A stretch of DNA of 64,000 nucleotides from Fen-1298 sp963833465. GTDB taxonomy: Bacteria; Bacteroidota; Ignavibacteria; UBA10030. The notes beneath the pieces are model-generated. The model had not been told where the DNA came from, made no database searches, and worked only from the letters and a program-made list of their open reading frames with translations. The stretch's first letter is position 1; each line of letters begins with the position of its first letter. The stretch covers positions 186,001 to 250,000 of the forward strand of contig CAWHXW010000003.1 in the NCBI GenBank assembly GCA_963833465.1. The letters are read 5' to 3'. The translations under genes and the position numbers were made by a program. Of the stretch, positions 21,031 to 28,889 are shown piece by piece.

Positions 21031-21474
21031 GTGCAAAAAACACTTGTTCTTCATAGGTTCAAGGGAAATTATTCGGCTCAACAATATGAAGAGATAGGGC
21101 GTAAATATATTAGAAAGAAATTTATACGCCATGATGTATCTGGAAGAATCGCTCCATTTTGTTATACGACAGACGGAATACCGGTTTTTTATAAATCAAC
21201 ATTCTATAAATTAATTTGCAAAGAAGACACATCCACGGCTTATCGTGTTGTTGACCCTTCGCGCGTACAAAGACTCAATTGGATTATACCTATAATATCT
21301 GGCAACGCAAAGAATATACAGATGAAAGACAAAGGTACCAAAAGAAGATATTTCATTAATCCACTTAAATATCTGATTGTGTTAGATAGAGATTCACGGG
21401 GATTTCGTTTGGTATCTGCTTATTGGATAACCGAACAATGGGAAATGGATAGGATAAGAAAACAAATGAAATAA
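21031..21474 (+). CDS. Putative BECR-fold nuclease-like protein (transposon passenger)
   Basis: 147 residues from a GTG start; no good Shine-Dalgarno site and no upstream ATG, so the start is uncertain. The C-terminal half has RVQRLNWIIPIISG, then RRYFINPLKYLIVLDRD and GFRLVSAYWI. This pattern resembles the last strands of phage Barnase-EndoU-ColicinE5/D-RelE-like nucleases (a Tyr-rich strand, then VL, then LVTAY). I infer a small RNase or toxin-like fold. No antitoxin-like partner is adjacent. It is the first gene inside the transposon's left end. Confidence 0.55.
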   Translation: MQKTLVLHRFKGNYSAQQYEEIGRKYIRKKFIRHDVSGRIAPFCYTTDGIPVFYKSTFYKLICKEDTSTAYRVVDPSRVQRLNWIIPIISGNAKNIQMKDKGTKRRYFINPLKYLIVLDRDSRGFRLVSAYWITEQWEMDRIRKQMK

Positions 21475-21478
21475 AAAT

Positions 21479-21505
21479 GCCCGTCATACTTGTAGCCTGA
21501 CGGGC
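21479..21505 (-). terminator. Hairpin after the BECR-like gene
   Basis: GCCCGTCA (21479-21486) pairs with TGACGGGC (21498-21505). On the minus strand the stem is followed by ATTTTTATTT, so it best fits a minus-strand terminator, although no minus-strand gene is obvious in 21506-21819. The rest of the 345-base gap to the next gene (21475-21819) is AT-rich, with nothing else recognised. Confidence 0.5.
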
Positions 21506-21819
21506 CGGGCTGAATCCATCTCTGGAAGCTGCCATAGATCGGCATTGCTTATAAATTAACCCTTCTTAGCTCAAAGTCAAGCACTTTCTAAATATTAACA
21601 CTTATTATCATGTATGGTTTTTTGAAAGTTACCTATAATTAGCATTAAATTGATTGGCGTTCAACTCAACAAACTCTTTAATATATTCTTGTATATTATG
21701 AATAATTTTGACACTATCGTCCCAAGTCATTCTCTCGGGTACTGTCAATATGAGAATCTATTTTACACAAATAGAAGTTTTCAACCTCTTCTTCTGTGGG
21801 TAATATACAACTATTAGGC

Positions 21820-22338
21820 ATGGCAGAATATCCCTTTCATATAACAGATGAAGAATTATTACAGGCACTCGGTCGAACAACCGCAAATTTCAATGCAATG
21901 GAAGAATGCCTAAAAATGTTTATTGCATTGTTAACAAGTGGAAGAAAAACAAAAATCGGTTTTATTGTCGCAAGCGAATTAAGATTCAAATCTAAAACAG
22001 CAGCATTATTATCTCTATATAAAGAACGCATAGACAATGTTGGCAAAATAGAAATCATGCAAACAATTCTTAACAATATTTCAAAACTGGAAAAACGAAG
22101 AAACATTTTTACTCATTCCTTTTATAATAAAGATATATTTTCGATAGAAAATAAATTCTTTAGAGAAAACCCTAAAAGCAATATTGAAACAGGATTCGAT
22201 ACAAATACAGCCCCTGTCAGCGCGAAAGAATTAAATAATTTTGCCGATGAAATTGAATCACTGGGAATATCCCTCCTCAATATTTTACAGGAATATTTAA
22301 GAGATACCGATCCTCGCAACACAAAGAAAGACCAATAA
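21820..22338 (+). CDS. HEPN-like protein of unknown function (transposon passenger)
   Basis: 172 residues from the ATG at 21820; a GTG at 21796 in the same frame would add eight. The sequence is predicted helical: ALGRTTANFNAMEECLKMFIALL, then KIEIMQTILNNISKLEKRRNIFTHS. RNIFTH is an R-x4-H motif like that of HEPN ribonucleases and HEPN-fold antiviral or toxin proteins; the acidic residue of the first helix (EE of MEEC) also fits. This is a motif-level resemblance only. No MNT or other antitoxin gene is next to it. It converges on the transposase gene. Confidence 0.5.
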   Translation: MAEYPFHITDEELLQALGRTTANFNAMEECLKMFIALLTSGRKTKIGFIVASELRFKSKTAALLSLYKERIDNVGKIEIMQTILNNISKLEKRRNIFTHSFYNKDIFSIENKFFRENPKSNIETGFDTNTAPVSAKELNNFADEIESLGISLLNILQEYLRDTDPRNTKKDQ

Positions 22339-22348
22339 AACATAAATA

Positions 22349-22393
22349 CGACATATATGTCGTGCGTATATAAATGGTATGACATATTTGTCG
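22349..22393. promoter_or_regulatory. Two copies of a GACATAT-type palindrome between convergent genes
   Basis: A perfect 14-bp palindrome CGACATATATGTCG (22349-22362) and a second near-palindrome GACATATTTGTCG (22381-22393), 31 bases apart. They lie between the stops of the HEPN-like gene and the transposase gene. Repeated palindromes can be protein-binding sites; there is no T-run. Confidence 0.45.
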
Positions 22394-22411
22394 TTATGTC
22401 AAGAACTATTA

Positions 22412-23254
22412 TTAAGCCGCTTTTTGTTCTACTCTTTTCATTCCTAAGAACTCACACCAATTCCAGATATGATTAGAGATATTGGATTGCATCGCGGGAG
22501 TAACTCTTAGCGTTTGATGAATACGCATGAAGTTATAATAAAAGAAATGCAATGCAATAGCGGCTTTATGGTTATCAAGTTTCTTGCTGAACGCATTGGT
22601 TAATCTTGTAAGCCGTCGCATGTTCATTCTCATGGTTAAGTTTTGCCGTTCGATATGACTTGTACTAATTCGTTTCTTTAGCGGCTCTCCGAGTATTATC
22701 CTAAGAGAGGTTGAGACTATCTTAGCTGGACTGTACCGTTTTTCTGTTTTGAATTCTTCTGCATATTGTTTATGGACTTGCCCGTAGTCAATATCTTCTC
22801 CAAAGATTCTATCTACGGCTTCACTGTACGCGCTGAATGAATCTGTTGAAAGCTGGAAACGGTTATTAATTCTAAACTGTAAATCCTTTATAATCTTTAC
22901 AGCGTTTTCTAATGTTCGTTTTCCAACAAGTGAAGAAATAACAAGTTTTGTGTCTGAATCCATTGCAACAAAAATGTATTGATCTCCAACCGTTCCAATT
23001 TGTTTTTCTTCTTCTGTGCATACCTTTTGTTTCTTCTGTACAAAACTCCAGATTTCATCCATTTGAACAAAATTACAATTGAGATTAACGATTTCGGTAT
23101 CTAAGATTTCTTGCGCTCTCGTTCCGGCTTCAAGCAATACGCGGAGAATGGTTCGTTTATTTACTCCGGTCATTCGAGAGATACTACAAACGGAAGAACC
23201 TTCGACAAGTGCGGTTAGAACTTGGATTTTCTTTTCAAGCGGTAAGGTGTTCAT
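22412..23254 (-). CDS. IS1-type (single-ORF) transposase
   Basis: 280 residues from the ATG at 23254, preceded by AAGGAA; the ORF extends upstream without a better site. The N-terminus has a helix-turn-helix (SSVCSISRMTGVNKRTILRVL). Catalytic DDE residues: Asp66 in VQMDEIWSFVQ, Asp138 in STDSFSAY, Glu202 in SHIERQNLTMRM, followed by the conserved TRLTNAFSKK and MRIHQTLRVTPAM. These are IS1 family (DDE_Tnp_IS1) signatures. Classical IS1 uses a programmed frameshift between insA and insB; here one uninterrupted frame is used, as in the single-ORF branch. It appears intact and could mobilise the 3.8 kb element. Confidence 0.88.
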   Translation of the reverse strand: MNTLPLEKKIQVLTALVEGSSVCSISRMTGVNKRTILRVLLEAGTRAQEILDTEIVNLNCNFVQMDEIWSFVQKKQKVCTEEEKQIGTVGDQYIFVAMDSDTKLVISSLVGKRTLENAVKIIKDLQFRINNRFQLSTDSFSAYSEAVDRIFGEDIDYGQVHKQYAEEFKTEKRYSPAKIVSTSLRIILGEPLKKRISTSHIERQNLTMRMNMRRLTRLTNAFSKKLDNHKAAIALHFFYYNFMRIHQTLRVTPAMQSNISNHIWNWCEFLGMKRVEQKAA

Positions 23255-23384
23255 TGCGGTTTCCTTTCTTTTGGGTCTTGACTTTAAACCCGCAATGAAC
23301 GATATTTGTATAGCCATTTGTTCGTTCATGCGAGCAATTGAGTTTAGAAGCCGTGAGTGGGCAAACGCTTACGGCTTTGCTATT

Positions 23385-23582
23385 TTATTTCTGTCTTATC
23401 TTCCACTCTTCAACCTCATGTTTTTTTAACAAGGTCAAAGTCTTAAACTTATATGTTGTCATCTTTCCCCACGTAAGATAATTACGAATAGCCGTAGGTT
23501 TAATTCCTAACTCAACAGCGGCTTCATCTACCGTGAAATAGTCTGCTGAATCCGGCTTGTTAATTTGTTTTATCTTGTTCAT
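23385..23582 (-). CDS. Small helix-turn-helix (MerR/excisionase-type) DNA-binding protein
   Basis: 65 residues from the ATG at 23582, preceded by GGAGA at five bases. The core YFTVDEAAVELGIKPTAIRNYL is a helix-turn-helix typical of HTH_17/excisionase-like domains, followed by a short wing and a C-terminal basic tail. It has its own consensus promoter (23609-23637) and lies 130 bases upstream of the transposase in the same direction, so it may control transposase expression or act in transposition. Confidence 0.72.
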   Translation of the reverse strand: MNKIKQINKPDSADYFTVDEAAVELGIKPTAIRNYLTWGKMTTYKFKTLTLLKKHEVEEWKIRQK

Positions 23583-23608
23583 GTTATCTCCAAACATTTA
23601 ACACCTAT

Positions 23609-23637
23609 AATATAATTGATAGATAATCAATTGTCAA
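23609..23637 (-). promoter_or_regulatory. Sigma-70-type promoter of the helix-turn-helix gene
   Basis: On the minus strand TTGACA (23637-23632), a 17-base spacer and TATATT (23614-23609). Start expected near 23602, about 20 bases before the ATG. Confidence 0.72.
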
Positions 23638-23661
23638 GTGTTATTTTCAATTATTTTTATG

Positions 23662-23691
23662 TTGACAAATCATGAACAAATTGCTTATATT
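23662..23691 (+). promoter_or_regulatory. Sigma-70-type promoter of the candidate small RNA
   Basis: TTGACA (23662-23667), 18-base spacer, TATATT (23686-23691). It diverges from the helix-turn-helix promoter; the two -35 boxes are 24 bases apart. Confidence 0.7.
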
Positions 23692-23697
23692 AAAAAG

Positions 23698-23836
23698 AAG
23701 CAGTGCCACCTGTCGGTGGCGGGATTCCTTCCTACTTCGCTTTACGCGCATGCTGCCCTACCTTTCTTGAAGTGCTTTCGACACTTCGTTTATAGGTTTT
23801 GAGATTGAGCCCTCTTAGTGAGGGCTTTTTGTTTTT
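23698..23836 (+). ncRNA. Candidate small RNA carried by the transposon
   Basis: About 139 bases between a near-consensus promoter and an intrinsic terminator, with no plausible ORF. Predicted elements: hairpin GCCACC-TGTC-GGTGGC (23705-23720); hairpin GAAGTG/CACTTC (23769-23787); terminator stem AGCCCTC (23808-23814) with GAGGGCT (23820-23826), followed by TTTTTGTTTTT. The middle contains two related ACTTCG-TTTA stretches. It is transcribed away from the helix-turn-helix gene. No known RNA family was recognised; it could be a regulatory or transposition-related RNA. Confidence 0.62.
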
Positions 23837-23930
23837 ATAAACTGATTAAATTTACGAAACTACGGCAGGTTAGTCATTCCCACAAGCTCCCTAAAGTTCC
23901 CCAAATCTTCCCCATTTATTCCCCAAAAAC

Positions 23931-24581
23931 CTATTTTACTTTTTTCACCAATTCATAACAAGTAGAGGCTTTCCATTTAAATGGAAACTTGTATTGATTA
24001 AATATTTTGAGGGTTGCTTGTCTAAGATTTTTATATTTCTTTTCGTCTTTCGCGTATTCAGCTTTAATCATATAGCAAAACTCAGATTTGTTTTGAGTCC
24101 ATTCATTTTTTTGCGTTTCTCTTTTTGTGGGTGGTTTCTTTTTTGTGCTTCGTCTTTCAATGTTTTGAACGGTTTCTTTTACTTCTTGATTGGTTTTCTT
24201 GACATCTTCTTCAATTGGCTTTTTATAAATCGTAAAAAATCTCCCCAAGTCTTCGCCTCTATGATATGCAACATACATTTCCGGCCACCGAATACGCATT
24301 GGATATATTTCTTCTATTCCATGTCTTAATTCGCTGATCTCTTTTTCATCTTTTGTATTCATGAGCAAAGACTTCAATCTGCTCATATCTTCTACGCATC
24401 TTTTTGCATCTGTATTCATGCCCATAGTGGACATTGTTTGATTAGCAACTTCTCCATTTTCACGAATGTACTCTATTTTAAAATAATTGTGTTCCTCTTC
24501 ATGGAGAATGGTAATCGGAAAATGGATCGGATTTTTTACCTTTGTAATTCTTAAAAATTGTCCCTTGATCTTCTCGATCAT
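23931..24581 (-). CDS. Unknown protein (transposon passenger)
   Basis: 216 residues. The N-terminal 130 residues mix strands and helices (FLRITKVKNPIHFPITIL, MRIRWPEMYVAYHRGEDLGRFF). A charged Lys/Glu-rich linker follows (about 125-165, ERRSTKKKPPTKRE), then a C-terminal helical segment KNLRQATLKIFNQYKFPFKW. No signal peptide or membrane segment. Not recognised. It lies next to the right inverted repeat of the transposon, transcribed toward the small RNA gene. The gap between it and the helix-turn-helix gene (23583-23930) holds the two promoters and the RNA unit. Confidence 0.55.
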   Translation of the reverse strand: MIEKIKGQFLRITKVKNPIHFPITILHEEEHNYFKIEYIRENGEVANQTMSTMGMNTDAKRCVEDMSRLKSLLMNTKDEKEISELRHGIEEIYPMRIRWPEMYVAYHRGEDLGRFFTIYKKPIEEDVKKTNQEVKETVQNIERRSTKKKPPTKRETQKNEWTQNKSEFCYMIKAEYAKDEKKYKNLRQATLKIFNQYKFPFKWKASTCYELVKKVK

Positions 24582-24697
24582 AAATTAGCAATTCCTTGTA
24601 TAGACAGGATTAACTCGAATTTATAGCATTTTTTACCCTTCTTCAACAGATACAATACATTAATTTTTAATTAGTTCCCGCTTTCCGAATATTCCCC

Positions 24698-24726
24698 ATT
24701 TCAAAATGCACCACTACCAATCTTTG
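24698..24726 (-). repeat. Right terminal inverted repeat and target duplication
   Basis: The right inverted repeat (24698-24718) is the exact reverse complement of the left one and is followed by the second copy of AATCTTTG (24719-24726). Confidence 0.88.
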
Positions 24727-24808
24727 CGGTCTGCCATCGCAAATCGAAATTGCTTTTAGTATATTAATTGAGAAAACAATTCGAGTCAGTCAAATAGAAA
24801 ATTAGAAA

Positions 24809-26648
24809 ATGGTTAAGATTTTCTGTCACATATCGTTGTTGTTTTTTTTATTACAATTTGCATTTTGTAATTGTTCGTTTGCACAGGATGCCGATAAACA
24901 AGCAAAGCTTCGATTGGCACAAGGATTTGAAGAAGCCGGTGAATGGGAACGTGCAGTAGCTATCTATGAAAACCTCAGCGCATTAGAACCTAATAATTAT
25001 TTATTCCTTGATGGACTCCAGCGCAGTTATTCGCGAATCAAAGAGTACGGCAAAGCTATGAATGTCATTCGACGATGGCTGGTTTTCCAACCGAGAGATA
25101 TAAGTAAAATGACGACACTTGGCGGACTCTATTATGATTCCGGGAATGAGGCGGCTGCCGACTCTGTATGGAAATCAGTTATCGCTATCGAGCCGCATAA
25201 CTTGCAAATATACCGTATTGTTGCCGATGAAATGTTAGAACACAGGTTGTACGATCCGTGCATTCGCACTTATCTTGATGGACGTTCAATAAGCAAGAAT
25301 AATGAAGCATTTGCAGATGAATTGGGTAATCTTTACACGGCGCTTCAGCAATATAAATCTGCGACAAAAGAATATCTTCGTCTGATAAAGACAACACCTG
25401 AGCAATTGTCTTTTATTCAATCACGTCTCGGTACGTTCACTGCCAAACCGGAAGGCATTAGTGCTGCATCTGAAGTAGTTAAAAGCGAATTGGAAAACTT
25501 ACAGAATAATATCGGTACTGCATCGATTATATGCATGGTTATTATCAGAGGAACGGCAATATGAAACAGCAGTAGAACAATATCGTATTATAGATAATCT
25601 CTCTAATGCGAACGGCAACGAACTTTTCAACTTTGCACAACGCTTGCATCAGGAACATGCGTATAAAACTGCTGCGGAGGCATTCAAAGAAGTTATCGAT
25701 GAACATAAAAATTCACCGCTTCTTCCTTATGCATGTTTCGGATATACCCGAGCGCTTGAAGAACAAATTGCTCTCATAGATACTGCAGCACCTTCATCAG
25801 AATTACAACCAACGTACAAGAACGTTATACAATTATACGATTCGATTGCTGCAGAACATGTAAACTCCGATCTTATCATTCAATCATTATATCGAATTGG
25901 CTCGATAAAATTTGACAAACTGTTTGATCTCAATGGTGCTCTTAATGCATTCAATCGAATTAAGGATGTACAATCAATGTCGAATATTTCCAATGATGCT
26001 GTGCTAAAGATAGGCGATATTCAAATTGCACACAACGATCTTGCTCAAGCGCGGAAAGAATATGAAAAGCTTTACAATATTTCATTGGTTGTGTATCAAG
26101 ATCAAGCGGCATTTAAATTAGCAGAATTGGATTACTTCGAAGCAAAGTTCGATTCGGCGCTATCAATTCTAAAACGGTTTAACACAAATTTTAATACGGA
26201 TTTGGCGAACGACGCATTACGGCTTGAATACTTTATTCAGGAAAACAACATTTCTGCATCTCAAGCATTAACAGAATTTGCCAAAGCCGATTTGTTAATG
26301 CGCCAGCGCAAATATTCGGAGTCACTTGTAGAGTTTCAAGATATTGTTAAACACTATTCAACTTCGTTGTTAGTGGATGATGCGATGATGAAAATTGGCG
26401 AATTGTATCTTTTTTTACAACATCCAAATGATGCAATTACAGCATTCCGTTTTGTTGCCGATTCAATTCAATTAAGTATTCTTAAAGATAAAGCACAATT
26501 ACGGATCGCAGAAATTTATCAAACTGTTTTAAATAATAAGCCACAAGCGATTGAAGAGTACGAGAAATTGCTTGGACAATTTCCAAATTCGTTATATGCA
26601 GAAAAGTCTCGGAAAAGAATACGATTACTAAGAGGAGATAATCTGTAA
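24809..26648 (+). CDS. Secreted tetratricopeptide-repeat protein, single-base frame break
   Basis: Signal peptide LLFFLLQFAFCNCSFAQ, then TPR units (QGFEEAGEWERAVAIYENLSALEPNN-like register throughout). Two ORFs (24809-25564; 25644-26648 from a TTG) belong together: the second frame is open back to about 25515, where removing one base from the stretch 25511-25540 links ELENLQNNIG to LHRLYAWLLSEERQYETA. The join gives 612 residues. The C-terminal half (RQRKYSESLVEFQDIVKHY, ALRLEYF, KPQAIEEYEKLLGQFPNS) has tol-pal-like TPR motifs. Such proteins commonly scaffold envelope complexes; the partner is unknown. A 290-base gap follows. Confidence 0.78.
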
Positions 26649-26839
26649 TAAAGATAACTTTAAAGTTCGATACCTGTATCTCTGGTGCTACAATCCACGA
26701 ATTGAATAAATGACCGCTGTATAAGGCACGGAGAATATTATCCACAGAAATTCACCCCATTGCTGTCTTTTTCAATACCTATTTTTATTATTTTACGCAA
26801 TATAAGTTATTAAATAATCACCTCTAATGTAGAATTACC

Positions 26840-26867
26840 TTGATTATTTAATAATTATTTATATATT
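26840..26867 (+). promoter_or_regulatory. Possible promoter of glnK-amtB
   Basis: TTGATT (26840-26845), 16-base spacer, TATATT (26862-26867) in an AT-rich stretch 70 bases upstream of glnK. No sigma-54 box (GG-N10-GC) was found. The rest of 26649-26938 shows no gene. Confidence 0.3.
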
Positions 26868-26938
26868 ACAATAATTAATAAGGAGTTTTTCAGTATAGAC
26901 TTTACTTCAAATATGTTGAACAAAATAGCGAGAATTCA

Positions 26939-27277
26939 ATGAAGAAAATAGAAGCAATTGTTCGTCCGCATGCCGTTGACGACATTCGAGCAGCACTCCT
27001 TGAAGCAGGATTCCATGGAATGACATTAACGGAAGTCAAGGGAGTAGGCAGACAGAAAGGACATACGGAAGTTTATCGCGGAGCAGAGTACCAGGTTGAT
27101 TTTTTACCCAAAATTAAGTTAGAAATTGTTGCACCAGATAATAGAATCGAAGAAGCAATATCAATTATTATCCGGTGTGCCAAATCAGGTAAAATCGGCG
27201 ATGGCAAAATTTTTATTTTACCGGCTGAAGAAGCCATAAGAGTACGAACAGATGAAACAGGAGATGACGTGCTATGA
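26939..27277 (+). CDS. glnK: PII nitrogen-regulatory protein
   Basis: 112 residues, exact family size. Starts MKKIEAIVRP and has the PII signature in the T-loop, YRGAEYQVDFLPKIKLEIV, including the uridylylatable Tyr51, then the C-terminal IGDGKIFILPAEEAIRVRTDETG. PII reads 2-oxoglutarate and ATP/ADP and blocks AmtB by inserting the T-loop. Its stop overlaps the amtB start as ATGA, so it is translationally coupled to amtB and named glnK on context. Confidence 0.93.
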   Translation: MKKIEAIVRPHAVDDIRAALLEAGFHGMTLTEVKGVGRQKGHTEVYRGAEYQVDFLPKIKLEIVAPDNRIEEAISIIIRCAKSGKIGDGKIFILPAEEAIRVRTDETGDDVL

Positions 27278-28500
27278 GAATAGATACTGGTGATACGACT
27301 TGGATTTTAATATCCACTGCGCTTGTTATGCTGATGACGCCCGGGTTAGCATTATTTTATGGCGGTATGGTGCGCCAGAAAAACGTACTCGGAACAATTA
27401 TGCAAAGTTTTATTGCACTAGGTGTTGTAACGGTGCAATGGGTTCTGATTGGCTATTCATTATCGTTTGGTCCGGATATAAAAGGATTGATTGGCAGTTT
27501 GCAATGGAGCGGGCTTAATGGAGTTGGACTTACTCCCAATCCTGATTATGCCGCAACTGTACCGCACCAGGCATTCATGATGTTTCAGATGATGTTTGCT
27601 ATCATTACACCAGCTTTAATTTCCGGTGCTTTTGCGGAGCGTTTTAAATTCAGTACGTATTTAGTTTTTGTACTTCTGTGGTCAACTTTTGTATACGCAC
27701 CGCTTGCTCATTGGGTTTGGGGTGTCGGTGGATGGCTTCGATCCTTAGGTGCACTGGATTTCGCAGGTGGCTTGGTAGTACATATTAGCTCTGGAGTATC
27801 GGCTCTCGCTGCTGCGCTTATTATTGGGAAACGAAAAGGTCATGGACACGATCATATGCCTCCTCACAATTTAACGATGACCTTACTTGGTGCGGCATTA
27901 TTGTGGTTCGGTTGGTTCGGATTTAATGGTGGAAGTGCTGTTGCTTCAGGCACTCTTGCAACATCGGCATTTATGACGACACACATTGCAGCTGCTACAG
28001 CAACCCTTTCGTGGATATTTGTGGAATGGATACACCGCGGTAAACCGACTCTCCTCGGTGCAGCGTCTGGTGCGGTTGCAGGTTTGGTTGCTATTACACC
28101 GGCATCCGGCTTTGTCGGCCCAATTGCTGCTCTTATTATCGGACTTTGTGCTGGAGCACTTTGTTACTTTGGTGTGAATATTAAAAACTTTTTTGGGTTT
28201 GATGATTCGCTTGACGCAGTTGGTGTTCATGGTATCGGCGGAATTTTTGGTGCGCTTGCAACTGGAGTTTTCGCTTCTACAGCAATTAATCCTGCGGGTT
28301 CAAATGGGTTAATATTCGGCAATCCGTCATTGCTCTTGGTGCAACTTATAAGTGTCGCAGTTGCTGTTGTGTACGCTTTTAGTATTACATGGATTATTCT
28401 TAAAGTATTAGACAAATTAATGGGTGTTCGCGTGTCTATTGAGGAAGAAGTAGAGGGATTGGATCTCAGTCAGCATGGCGAAAGTGGCTATATTTTCTAA
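27274..28500 (+). CDS. amtB: Ammonium transporter AmtB (first copy)
   Basis: 408 residues with about eleven membrane helices and no signal peptide. Motifs: MTPGLALFYGGMVRQKNVLGTIMQ, HQAFMMFQMMFAIITPALISGAFAERFKF, the first pore His in VVHISSGVSALAAA, the second His in AVGVHGIGGIFGALA. It conducts ammonium through a trimeric channel. It begins inside the last codons of glnK. The C-terminal tail EEVEGLDLSQHGESGY is the PII-contact region and is conserved in the second copy. Confidence 0.93.
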   Translation: MRIDTGDTTWILISTALVMLMTPGLALFYGGMVRQKNVLGTIMQSFIALGVVTVQWVLIGYSLSFGPDIKGLIGSLQWSGLNGVGLTPNPDYAATVPHQAFMMFQMMFAIITPALISGAFAERFKFSTYLVFVLLWSTFVYAPLAHWVWGVGGWLRSLGALDFAGGLVVHISSGVSALAAALIIGKRKGHGHDHMPPHNLTMTLLGAALLWFGWFGFNGGSAVASGTLATSAFMTTHIAAATATLSWIFVEWIHRGKPTLLGAASGAVAGLVAITPASGFVGPIAALIIGLCAGALCYFGVNIKNFFGFDDSLDAVGVHGIGGIFGALATGVFASTAINPAGSNGLIFGNPSLLLVQLISVAVAVVYAFSITWIILKVLDKLMGVRVSIEEEVEGLDLSQHGESGYIF

Positions 28501-28514
28501 AAAGTAAATTTTAA

Positions 28515-28553
28515 GGGACACTCTACAAATAATAATGGAAAGTGTCCCTTTTT
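28515..28553 (+). terminator. Intrinsic terminator of glnK-amtB
   Basis: GGGACACT (28515) pairs with AGTGTCCC (28541), followed by a T-run. The rest of 28501-28889 is AT-rich spacer before the second amtB. Confidence 0.85.
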
Positions 28554-28837
28554 GTTTCTGATATTTGTAAGATACTTCATTTCCCATCTTCACTAATTCG
28601 TCTTATCCTCTTATATTCTTTTTCATTTCAAGAACCTTTAAAAATCTTTTTAATATTATTATCTTTTATAATTCAAGCTTCTTTTTCGAAAGTATATTTA
28701 TTATATTATGATAATTATTAAACAAGTTTGCTAATAATGCCTTATTCATTATTCCCGCATCATAACAATTAAATAAGTGATACCAAATAATACATTAAAT
28801 AAAATTCGAATGTAATAATAATGGTCAAAAAATAATT

Positions 28838-28866
28838 TTGCATAAAAAATTATTGTTAAATAAATA
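28838..28866 (+). promoter_or_regulatory. Possible promoter of second amtB
   Basis: TTGCAT (28838-28843), 17-base spacer, TAAATA (28861-28866), 24 bases before the ATG. Proposed because a terminator separates this gene from the first amtB. Confidence 0.3.
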
Positions 28867-28889
28867 TAAGAAACAGGAGAAAGTGTTTT

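Larger units (their letters stand above)
20905..24718. mobile_element. IS1-type transposon with passenger genes, 3814 bp, complete ends
   Basis: The ends are perfect 21-bp inverted repeats (left 20905-20925 reading GGTAGTGGTGCATTTTGAAA and one further T; right 24698-24718). The element is flanked by a direct repeat AATCTTTG at 20897-20904 and 24719-24726, an 8-bp target duplication (8 or 9 bp, since the flanking C is ambiguous). The GGT..TG.TGC start resembles the IS1 inverted repeat, and the transposase is IS1-type. Inside are a BECR-like ORF, a HEPN-like ORF, the transposase, a helix-turn-helix gene, a likely small RNA and an unknown ORF. IS1 elements are normally under 1 kb, so this is a transporter-type IS. 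It sits between dxr and a TPR gene. Confidence 0.88.

Noticed and set aside
23079..23429. 116-codon ORF opposite the transposase
   Set aside because: Frame shadow of the transposase gene; codon pattern and neighbours support the minus-strand gene.
28823..28843. Possible sigma-54 promoter (TGG...TTGCAT) upstream of the second amtB
   Set aside because: The distance between GG and GC is 15 bases, not the required 10.
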